Virus record (IMG/VR): IMGVR_UViG_3300042554_000812
Span: 1 to 41,671 of that record
Origin: a virus
DNA length: 41,671 nucleotides
Strand: one strand, 5' to 3'
How positions within the stretch are numbered: position 1 is the first letter of the stretch; each line of letters begins with the position of its first letter. Shown here piece by piece: positions 6,501 to 12,693 of this stretch. The position numbers and the translations under genes were made by a program. The notes below the pieces were generated by a model that saw only the letters and a program-made list of their open reading frames with translations, ran no database searches and was not told where the DNA came from.

Positions 6501-6528
6501 TTGACAGCCCCTGCAAATAGTGTATGAT
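6501..6528 (+). promoter_or_regulatory. Near-consensus sigma-70 promoter into the non-coding block
   Basis: TTGACA at 6501-6506, a 16-base spacer and TATGAT at 6523-6528 make one of the best promoters in the window. It points into 550 bases without a convincing gene. The nearest rightward gene, the HNH at 7078, is far downstream, so this promoter would first make the structured RNA region. Confidence 0.72.
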
Positions 6529-6560
6529 TCAAACCGTTGTCGTCGCAGACAATGTAATTG

Positions 6561-6640
6561 AAGGCCGTTTACTCATGCTTCCTACTCTTGTCGAAAGGCA
6601 GGGGTTCTGCGACAGGAAGCAGCAGTAAGCGGCCTTTTTG
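6561..6640 (+). terminator. Long hairpin followed by T run
   Basis: Bases 6561-6583 and 6614-6636 are reverse complements with three mismatches, and an inner TTGTCG/CGACAG extends the stem. The stem ends in GGCCTT with T at 6635-6639. This is a plausible intrinsic terminator for RNA from the promoter at 6501. It could equally be a functional stem in a longer RNA. Confidence 0.5.
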
Positions 6641-6918
6641 CATTGACGCACGGACCACAGACCGAAGTTCGCTGTGGACCAAGTGGGACTCCGAACCCAG
6701 CCGAAACCGATAACTTTGCGCAGCATAGACCGCTCAAGTTGCCGCCGTAACTGCGCGAGAGGGCCACGGGGAACTGTCAAAAGCCCAACTGATATGAGTG
6801 ACCTCGAAAGAGGGATGGTAGACCAGGACAGGGGTGCGCGACACCGTAACTGCCATAGTTGGGATAACACGTAAAGCCCAATGCATTGATTCCGAAGGCT
6901 CGTCCGAACGCATCTTTG

Positions 6919-6953
6919 CTCACACTAAACCCATTCATCTGGGTTTAGGTGAG
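6919..6953. other. Long hairpin in the non-coding block
   Basis: CTCAC pairs with GTGAG and CTAAACCCA pairs with TGGGTTTAG, with one bulged A and a 6-base loop. No T run follows on either strand, so it is not a terminator. It may be an RNA structural element or a protein-binding cruciform. Confidence 0.6.
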
Positions 6954-7077
6954 TATTTGCAGAATCAAACCGAGGCTGAACCGACTGCATAACATAAGAA
7001 ATAAGAACAGATGTTATAAATATACACACGGAACACGGAACACGGATCTTTTTTTAAACTGTTCTAAAGGTTGAAAC

Positions 7078-7653
7078 ATGGGGAAAAGGGCTAACGTATT
7101 TGTTGGAGCGTTGTGGACACGTTATCTGAAGAGCCGTATTGGATACGCCACGAAAACCGGTAAAAGCCCTTATGACCTGATCGTTCTTGCCGCCGCCAAG
7201 GATGGCATGGTCAAGCCGCCATCGATGCCGCCTAAGCAATGGGTAAGGCTCAACCAAGACAAGCTTCGTGCGCTTGCCAATGCAGTGAAACGCGAACAGC
7301 TAGCTGCAACGCCCAATGAGCTTTCTGCCCTATGGCAGTCACGCAAAATAAACCCTGCTACCAACGCATTCCTCGAAACTTATGAATGGCGCCGGGTTCG
7401 CATGGAAGCGCTGAAGAAATACGGGTCTCGATGCCAGTGCTGTGGTGCCACGCCCGCTGACGGGGTCAAGATGAACGTGGACCACATCAAACCTCGCAAG
7501 CTATTCCCTCATTTAGCTTTGAACCTTGACAATCTTCAAGTGCTTTGCGAGCCATGCAACCATGGCAAAGGGAATTGGGACATGACCGATTGGCGTGAAG
7601 CGGAACCTACGCCCATGCTTCACCTGAAGGACGCCACGCTCAAGATCTTCTGA
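7078..7653 (+). CDS. HNH endonuclease
   Basis: The 191-residue protein has an HNH nuclease domain in its second half: CQCCG (first Cys pair), VDHIKPRKLFP (the Asp-His of the active site), ALNLDNLQVLCEPCNHGKG (Asn, second Cys pair and final His). The first half, a basic helical region with KSRIGYATKTGKSPYDLI, probably binds DNA. HNH proteins nick or cut double-stranded DNA; in phages they are homing enzymes or packaging helpers. The gene is far from the terminase and lies just after the structured non-coding block, so a selfish standalone role is likelier. No RuvC domain is present, so it is not an IscB-type enzyme. AAAGG stands before the ATG. Confidence 0.9.
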   Translation: MGKRANVFVGALWTRYLKSRIGYATKTGKSPYDLIVLAAAKDGMVKPPSMPPKQWVRLNQDKLRALANAVKREQLAATPNELSALWQSRKINPATNAFLETYEWRRVRMEALKKYGSRCQCCGATPADGVKMNVDHIKPRKLFPHLALNLDNLQVLCEPCNHGKGNWDMTDWREAEPTPMLHLKDATLKIF

Positions 7654-7677
7654 CCGTTCATCAGCCGACAAACGGTC
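7652..7677. terminator. Hairpin at the end of the HNH gene, first of two related copies
   Basis: GACCGTT (7652-7658) pairs with AACGGTC (7671-7677) and is followed by ATTGATTTTTA. A related hairpin, CCGTTC with GAACGG, lies at the end of the gene at 8034-8486. Both overlap the stop codon of the gene they follow. They may be weak terminators or mRNA 3' stabilisers. Confidence 0.45.
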
Positions 7678-7729
7678 ATTGATTTTTACGCCACGGTGAA
7701 ATGACAATAAGACTTTTACGGAGATCACC

Positions 7730-7858
7730 ATGGATGAACTGATTGAAACGCTCATGGCACAGAACAAATGGCCATTCAAATTCCACTACACAGAAGACGG
7801 TAAGGAACTGACTGCACCGCCTGTTGAAGAGCCACCAATTGAAGAGGCGTTGTTCTGA
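7730..7858 (+). CDS. Small acidic protein, unknown
   Basis: This 42-residue gene has ACGGAGATC before its ATG at a good distance, and its stop shares TGATG with the start of the next gene. The product (MDELIETLMAQNKWPF to PPVEEPPIEEALF) is acidic, with a Pro/Glu-rich end. The tight coupling to the NrdR-like gene is the main evidence that it is real. Confidence 0.65.
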   Translation: MDELIETLMAQNKWPFKFHYTEDGKELTAPPVEEPPIEEALF

Positions 7859-8037
7859 TGTTCTGCCCGTACTGCACAAAAGGAGATGGTGAGGGTAGCA
7901 AGACCAAGGTTCTTGAAACCAGGATGTACTGGGACGAGACTGGCAAATACTTTTACATCGAGCGTAGGCGTGAATGCTTGCGATGTGATGAGCGATTCAC
8001 CACGAAAGAACGATCACCAAGAGTGAGGGATAAATGA
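7858..8037 (+). CDS. Stand-alone NrdR-type zinc ribbon protein
   Basis: The 59-residue product matches the N-terminal zinc ribbon of the ribonucleotide reductase repressor NrdR: MFCPYC, TKVLETR (NrdR has T-V-DSR), IERRRECLRCDERFTT (NrdR has RRR-C--C--RFTT). The ATP-cone domain that senses nucleotides in NrdR is missing, and the protein ends soon after the ribbon. It could bind NrdR boxes or mimic the host repressor to change deoxynucleotide supply, which is inference. Start and stop overlap both neighbours (TGATG upstream, ATGA downstream), so the unit is translationally coupled. Confidence 0.8.
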   Translation: MFCPYCTKGDGEGSKTKVLETRMYWDETGKYFYIERRRECLRCDERFTTKERSPRVRDK

Positions 8038-8486
8038 CACCAGACGAAATAATCAAGATGGCGAAAGAGGCTGGACTTGATCCTGACCTTTGGAATTACA
8101 CCGATGCGTTTGAACGCTTTGCTGCACTTGTCGCAGCACATGAAAGAGAGGCGTGTGCGAAGGTGTGCGATGGTTGGACACACGCCGATGGGGATAGATG
8201 CGCCGAAGCCAACAGGATGTATGACCTGTTACGCCAACGTGCAGCCCTGCCACGTGAGGATCTGGAGTACGTGGTGGATGCTGTTGCCAGGCTCAAGGAT
8301 GAACGACTGAAGGCTTGCGTGGCGGACCTCATTGGATGGGGTGATGAGGAGCGTGCTGAGATCGAAACGTTTGTAGCTATTGCTATTGAACTCATGAAGC
8401 GCACCAGCGTATCGACGTTACGGTCATGCGCTCGTACCGTTGAACTCCGTCATCTGGCCAAGGAAATCGACCGTTCATCGACCTGA
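8034..8486 (+). CDS. Protein with the FAALVAAHERE module, unknown function
   Basis: The 150-residue protein begins with EIIKMAKEAG and ERFAALVAAHEREACAKVCDGW, the module also found at 429-662 on the other strand. The middle (RCAEANRMYDLLRQRAA) continues a known pattern in small phage proteins. The C-terminal half (EYVVDAVARLKDERLKACVADLIGWGDEE) is helical and not found in the paralog, so this looks like a fusion of two small cassettes. Function unknown. Confidence 0.8.
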   Translation: MTPDEIIKMAKEAGLDPDLWNYTDAFERFAALVAAHEREACAKVCDGWTHADGDRCAEANRMYDLLRQRAALPREDLEYVVDAVARLKDERLKACVADLIGWGDEERAEIETFVAIAIELMKRTSVSTLRSCARTVELRHLAKEIDRSST

Positions 8487-8493
8487 CGAACGG
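8471..8493. other. Hairpin at the end of the gene, second related copy
   Basis: CCGTTC (8471-8476) pairs with GAACGG (8488-8493) and spans the stop codon at 8484-8486. The surrounding CCGTTCATC and the later GAC/AACGG resemble 7654-7675. No T run follows, so termination is doubtful. Confidence 0.4.
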
Positions 8494-8548
8494 CTATTGT
8501 CACAACGATAAAACCAGCAGCACAATTAAGTTTTACAGGAGAAAACAC

Positions 8549-9343
8549 ATGCAACTAGAATCAGTTTACAAACTTGGCAGGGACCTTCGCACCGCTGCCC
8601 GCACCATGTCCGATGATGAAGCAAGGTTCCTTGTTGATTACTACTACATTGCCCAAGAAGATCGTAAGCGCAGCACCAATCAAGTCCGTGCATTGGATCA
8701 ATCACAAGAGCCGAATGGCGTGATCAACTGGCTTGCTGATCAAACAGGTAGCCTTGAGAGCGAGATCAAGAAGGCACTAGATTCCTATACCGAGAACCAC
8801 CCCATGGGCGCGTGGATGCGTCAGATCTACGGCATTGGCCCTGTTATTTCTGCCGGTCTGTTAGCGCACATCGACATTACCAAAGCGCCTACGGTTGGTC
8901 ACATCTGGCGTTATGCTGGCTTAGATCCCACAAGCAAATGGGAGAAAGGACAGAAGCGCCCATGGAATGCAGGACTGAAATCACTGTGCTGGAAGGCTGG
9001 CCAGTCATTCATGAAGTTCAGCAACAGGGAAGAGTGCTACTACGGCCACGTGTACAAAGAACGTAAGGCCTATGAAATTGCACGCAATGATCGTGGCGAT
9101 AACAAAGATCTAGCCGAGCAGTTGAAAGAGAAGGTTGGCAAGACTACGGATGCTTACAAACATCTGTCCAGTGGCGTGCTGCCACCCGGTCAGATCGATG
9201 CACGGTCACGGCGTTATGCTGTTAAATTATTCCTTTCACACCTGCATGGCGCATGGTATGAAACGCATTTTGGAACGAAGCCACCATTACCCTATCCGAT
9301 AGCACACCTGGGTCATGCACACTTCACTCCTTCACCTGTTTAA
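8549..9343 (+). CDS. IS110 transposase C-terminal-domain-like protein
   Basis: The 264-residue protein has in its middle WMRQIYGIGPVISAGLLAHID followed by IWRYAGLDPTSKWEKG and WKAGQSFMK. This order (a helix-hairpin-helix around GIGP, then YAGLDP, then a basic Leu-rich helix) is that of the C-terminal Transposase_20 domain of IS110/IS116 elements. The N-terminal RuvC-like DEDD domain is not visible, so it should not transpose by itself. It is likely a domesticated DNA-binding part. ACAGGAGA precedes the ATG. It lies directly beside the motif array at 9356, which starts 13 bases after its stop. A role in binding or shaping that array is possible. Confidence 0.72.
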   Translation: MQLESVYKLGRDLRTAARTMSDDEARFLVDYYYIAQEDRKRSTNQVRALDQSQEPNGVINWLADQTGSLESEIKKALDSYTENHPMGAWMRQIYGIGPVISAGLLAHIDITKAPTVGHIWRYAGLDPTSKWEKGQKRPWNAGLKSLCWKAGQSFMKFSNREECYYGHVYKERKAYEIARNDRGDNKDLAEQLKEKVGKTTDAYKHLSSGVLPPGQIDARSRRYAVKLFLSHLHGAWYETHFGTKPPLPYPIAHLGHAHFTPSPV

Positions 9344-9355
9344 CCGTAGCAAATG

Positions 9356-10341
9356 AGAGAACCACACCGCTGAAGTGAGTCAATCGATAAGAGAGAACCA
9401 GCAAGCCCAAACGAGTCATCAATTCAGAGAGATCCAAAAACTTGGAACGAGTCAAAGTGGCGAAGAGAACCAATGCGTCAGAACGAACCATTTGCATGCA
9501 GAGAACCAGGTTTGGTAAGTGAGTCAAAGAGGACGAGAGATCCAGTCATTCAGAGCGAGTCAAAAAAAACGAGAGAACCATGTCATTTGAACGAGTCATA
9601 GACAACGAGAGAACCTGTAGGTAAGAACGAGTCACCCATGAAGAGAGAACCACTAACGAAGAACGAGTCACTACAGAAGAGAGAGCCATGAAGTCAGAAC
9701 GAGTCATACCACGAGAGAGAACCAGGAAGCCCGAACGAGCCAAGGTCAGTAAGAGCACCAGGGGTTAAGAGCGAGTCATGATGCTGAAGAGCACCAAAAA
9801 CGATTGAACGAACCATACCTAAGGAGAGAGCCATTTATGGGAAGTGAGTCAATTACCTGGAGAGAACCACCCGCATGGAACGAACCACCCTTTGCGAGAG
9901 AACCACATAGGGAAAGTGAATCAAGAAGGAGCGGCTGAAACAAGAAGGGCCGCAAAGAGAACCAGACGGAGTAAATGAGTCAACTTCTGCGAGAGAACCA
10001 AGAAGAGAGAACGAACCACAAACCTGAGAGCACCAGGGGTGAACAGTGAGTCATTGAACACGAGAGCGCCATAAGACAAGAACGAGTCACCAAAATCGAG
10101 AGAACCATAACTCTGGAACGAGTCAATTTTTTTGAGAGATCCATAAATAAGGAACGAGTCAGTCTAAAAGAGAGAACCACTCGCAAGGAACGAACCAAGC
10201 AAGACGAGGGAACCAAGCTGTTAGAGTGAGTCAGAGGAATTAAGAGCACCAATAAACATGAACGAGTCACAGCTTCAGAGAGATCCGCACCACAAGAACG
10301 AACCACGCTTGAAGAGAGCACCATATAAATAGAGTGAAACC
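9356..10341. repeat. Alternating two-motif array, 18-base pitch, 27 A-B pairs
   Basis: Two 9-base motifs alternate: A, mainly AGAGAACCA (13 of 27 exact), and B, mainly AACGAGTCA (10 of 27 exact, with AACGAACCA six times and AGTGAGTCA five times). Each is followed by 9 bases of unique sequence, so motif starts are 18 bases apart and A-A is 36. Of 53 intervals, 50 are exactly 18; exceptions are 19 (before 9807), 41 (9915 to 9956) and 17 (before 10027). The base before each motif is usually G. The last B (10333) is degenerate. No gene, long inverted repeat or terminator explains it. It fills the 1015 bases between the IS110-like and ParB-like genes. Confidence 0.95.
9931..9953. other. Hairpin interrupting the motif array
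   Basis: GCGGC (9931-9935) pairs with GCCGC (9949-9953) in the only place where the array loses its rhythm. The 32 bases between B at 9915-9923 and A at 9956-9964 replace one spacer and add 23 bases. It may be a decayed unit, an inserted element, or a functional divider. Confidence 0.5.
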
Positions 10342-10358
10342 CCCCAACTGAGATCATT

Positions 10359-11192
10359 ATGGAAAGACACCCACTATCAGCAGCATTCCCAGACATGGAC
10401 GAGGAAGACTTTCAAGAGCTTCTGTCCAGCATCAAGGCCCATGGTCAACGTGAACCCATCACCCTCTTTGAGGGCCAAGTACTGGATGGATGGCACCGAT
10501 ACCGCGCCTGCCAGCAGCTTGAGATAGGACCCATGACCACGGAGTTTGATGGCGACGACCCTGTGGCGTTCGTGATCGACCTGAACCTTCAGCGTAGGCA
10601 CCTTTCGCCCAGCCAAAAGGCGCTTGCTGTGGTGTCATGTAACACATGGCGGGGTGTGGGCAAGCCTGTAATTACGCCACGTGGCGTAATTAAAAGTCAT
10701 CGTGACGACAATTCAACAAGCGCAAAAGACATGGCCAAGCGTGCCGGTGTCGGTGAGCGTACTGTACAACGCGCCAAGGAGGTTGTGACCAAGGGCGACA
10801 AGGACACGGTGGAGAAGGTCAAGAAGGGCGCCATAACCCTGTCACAGGCACTTAAAGCCATCGACAAGGCAGATCCATCAAACGCCCCGCCAAAGCCCAT
10901 AGAACCGCGCCTGCCGGCCGCTGTAAGCCTTGAGAAGTATCAGGAGCTATTCAAACAGCATGAGGCCCTGAAGGCCCTGTATCAAGAGCAACAAGACAAC
11001 GCAGCAGAACTGGCCAAGGAGGTCGAGATCCTTGAGGCACTCAGGGATAACGAGCACTACCCCAAGATGCGAGAGCTACAGGCAACGATTAACAACCTGA
11101 CGCAGTCACGGGACAAATGGCAGAACGAATGCGCCGAGATGAAGAAGCAAGTCATGTACTGGAAGAAACATGCTGATCGAAAGTCTGCGTGA
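10359..11192 (+). CDS. ParB-like DNA-binding protein
   Basis: The 277-residue protein has a ParB/Srx-type N-terminal domain: EDFQELLSSIKAHGQREPITLFEGQVLDGWHRYRAC, broken here as ELLSSIKAHGQ, REPITLF and VLDGWHRYRAC, then LNLQRRHLSPSQKALAVV. A helix-turn-helix follows (KDMAKRAGVGERTVQRAKEV) and then a long coiled coil (residues about 195-275). Between them, at about residues 105-112, sits the palindrome-coded VITPRGVI. ParB relatives bind centromere-like sites, and this gene follows a repeat array directly, so the array is a candidate target (inference). The ATG at 10359 has only a weak site upstream. The end overlaps the helicase gene by 23 bases. Confidence 0.85.
   Translation: MERHPLSAAFPDMDEEDFQELLSSIKAHGQREPITLFEGQVLDGWHRYRACQQLEIGPMTTEFDGDDPVAFVIDLNLQRRHLSPSQKALAVVSCNTWRGVGKPVITPRGVIKSHRDDNSTSAKDMAKRAGVGERTVQRAKEVVTKGDKDTVEKVKKGAITLSQALKAIDKADPSNAPPKPIEPRLPAAVSLEKYQELFKQHEALKALYQEQQDNAAELAKEVEILEALRDNEHYPKMRELQATINNLTQSRDKWQNECAEMKKQVMYWKKHADRKSA
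10669..10692. repeat. Palindromic element copy 2, in the ParB-like gene
   Basis: A perfect 24-base palindrome identical to copy 1. In the plus-strand gene it again codes VITPRGVI, between the ParB-like domain and the helix-turn-helix. Confidence 0.95.
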
Positions 11193-12693
11193 TTACCAAG
11201 TCAAGGCACTCGAAGAGCTAAGGAATGGCGTACGCCTGGGTAACCGCTGCCAGATCCTGGTGGCGCCCACTGGCGCAGGCAAGACAGTAAGCGCGTCTTA
11301 CTTACTCAACGAGGCAAGGTCCAAGGGTAGCGTGGCATGGTTTATCTGTGACCGGGTGTCACTGGTTGATCAAACCTCCGCTACGTTAGATCGATACGGT
11401 GTGCCACATGGCGTGATTCAGGCGGATCACTGGCGCTGGAGACCATACGAATATGTGCAGGTTATATCAGCACAAACATTATCTCGCCGGAAAATAGATA
11501 ATCCACCAAAGTTAATAGTTATTGATGAATGTCATACGGTATTTAAATCTGTAGCGGATGCAATTAATAGATTTCCAGATGCCATTGTTGTTGGATTAAC
11601 TGCGACGCCATTTACTAAAGGGCTCGGAAAGATATTTTCTAATATCGTTAATTCAACCACCACAGATAATCTAATTAAAGACGGTTGGTTAGTGCCCGTT
11701 AAAATGTATGTAGCGAAAAACTCCATGGATATGCGCGACGCCGAGATTAAGTTCGATGGCGAGTGGGCAGAAAAAGACATGGAAAATCAAGGGATTAAGA
11801 TCGTTGGTGATGTCGTTTCTGAGTGGAAAGAGAAAACAAATAAACATTTTAATGGCCCGGCTAAAACGATTGTATTTAGCGCGACCGTTGCACACGGCGA
11901 TGAATTATGCAGGGAATTTCAGAAGGAAGGTTATAACTTCCAACAGATAAGTTATAAAGATGGTAATAATGAAAGACGCAGGGAATTAATCGAGGAATTC
12001 AGAAAACCAGACAGCGAGATAATCGGATTAATATCTTGCGAGGCACTGGCAAAAGGTTTTGATGTTACAGATATTAAAATCGGTGTGTGTGCAAGGCCGT
12101 ACAGAAAATCATTGTCGAGCCACATCCAGCAGATGGGTCGCGTCATGCGTCCGCACGCCGGTAAAGAGTTCGCCATTTGGCTAGATCATGCAGGGAATCT
12201 ATCCCGATTCTGGGAGGATCAGGTTGATGTATTCCAGCATGGTGTTGAGTCATTGGATGATGGCAAGCTGGATGCGAAGGTAAGGAAGGAGAAGACCGAG
12301 AAAGAGAAGGCAGAGATTGCTTGTTCATCATGTGGCTACATGTTCAAGGGGCGTGTGTGTCCAGCGTGCGGGACAGAGCGGCGCAGCAAGATGAGCGAAG
12401 TGCTCAACATAAGCGGCGTCATGGAGGAGTTCGGAACGGTCAAGCCCAAGGACTGGATGTCGGACAAGCGGCTGGTGTGGTGGGAGATTGTTCAGATATC
12501 CAAGGACCGCAAGCGTGGTGATCTGGCGGCGGCCGAGCGATTTGCCAAGGCGCAATACAAAAACCTGACAGGGTCATGGCCTAACTGGAAGTTTCATGAC
12601 GCTATGCCTGTTGAGCCAAGGCTAGTGACGGTCAACAAGATCAAGAGCCAAGTGATTAAGTATGCGAAGAGCAAGTTTAGGAGGCTGGTATGA
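11170..12693 (+). CDS. RadD-like SF2 helicase
   Basis: The 507-residue protein has the SF2 motifs in order: a Q-type LRDYQ near the start, Walker A APTGAGKT (32-39), DECH (119-122), GLTATPF (142-148), and the C-terminal QMGRVMR with its arginine finger. Near residue 384 begins a zinc ribbon, CSSCG and CPACG. DEAD-like helicase plus a late zinc ribbon is the plan of RadD (YejH), which works with SSB in recombination repair. Here an SSB-tailed protein is encoded at 2777-3058. Base composition changes sharply inside the gene: bases 11521-11580 hold 19 G+C of 60, bases 12361-12420 hold 38 of 60. Confidence 0.88.
   Translation: MLIESLRDYQVKALEELRNGVRLGNRCQILVAPTGAGKTVSASYLLNEARSKGSVAWFICDRVSLVDQTSATLDRYGVPHGVIQADHWRWRPYEYVQVISAQTLSRRKIDNPPKLIVIDECHTVFKSVADAINRFPDAIVVGLTATPFTKGLGKIFSNIVNSTTTDNLIKDGWLVPVKMYVAKNSMDMRDAEIKFDGEWAEKDMENQGIKIVGDVVSEWKEKTNKHFNGPAKTIVFSATVAHGDELCREFQKEGYNFQQISYKDGNNERRRELIEEFRKPDSEIIGLISCEALAKGFDVTDIKIGVCARPYRKSLSSHIQQMGRVMRPHAGKEFAIWLDHAGNLSRFWEDQVDVFQHGVESLDDGKLDAKVRKEKTEKEKAEIACSSCGYMFKGRVCPACGTERRSKMSEVLNISGVMEEFGTVKPKDWMSDKRLVWWEIVQISKDRKRGDLAAAERFAKAQYKNLTGSWPNWKFHDAMPVEPRLVTVNKIKSQVIKYAKSKFRRLV

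Larger units (their letters stand above)
6535..7060. ncRNA. Structured non-coding block, candidate large or small phage RNA
   Basis: No reading frame here looks coding on either strand. The DNA is dense in hairpins: a 23-base imperfect stem (6561-6583 with 6614-6636, three mismatches) followed by five T; CCACAG/CTGTGG at about 6655-6677; GCGCAG/CTGCGC at about 6718-6756; a GAAA-capped CCTC/GAGG near 6803; GGTG/CACC near 6833; and a 14-pair stem with one bulge (6919-6953). The plus-strand promoter at 6501 could give a short RNA of about 100 bases ending at 6639, or a long one by readthrough. The minus-strand terminator at 6411 would fit a leftward RNA. The strand is therefore open. I see no match to tmRNA, 6S or RNase P. 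Confidence 0.5.

Noticed and set aside
6685-6705. tRNA T-arm-like GGGTTCGGAGTCCC on the minus strand
   Set aside because: Stem and loop lengths are wrong and no acceptor or anticodon arms can be drawn around it.
6529-6870. 113-codon minus-strand frame and 66-codon plus-strand frame in the non-coding block
   Set aside because: Composition is Arg/Ser/Cys-rich and random, no ribosome sites, and strong hairpins lie within both.
7078-7653. IscB or IsrB type RNA-guided nuclease with the upstream RNA block as guide
   Set aside because: The protein is 191 residues with an HNH only; no RuvC, bridge helix or PLMP domain.
7683-7700. TTACGCCACG as a decayed palindrome copy between genes
   Set aside because: Ten bases match one arm but the other arm does not pair. 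Too short to claim.
9356-10341. CRISPR array
   Set aside because: Repeats are 9 bases, of two kinds and variable; spacers are 9 bases; no cas genes are near. The exonuclease at 3683 is Cas4-like in fold only.
8549-10341. Complete IS110 insertion sequence
   Set aside because: The protein lacks the N-terminal DEDD nuclease domain and I see no defined element ends.
9324-10396. Minus-strand open frames across the array with a VLS-xxx-TRS-xxx hexapeptide pattern
   Set aside because: The frames have stops in spacers (near 9546 and 9765), shift with the slips at 9806 and 10026, and have no ribosome sites. The peptide pattern follows from the 18-base pitch, so coding is less likely than a nucleic-acid function.
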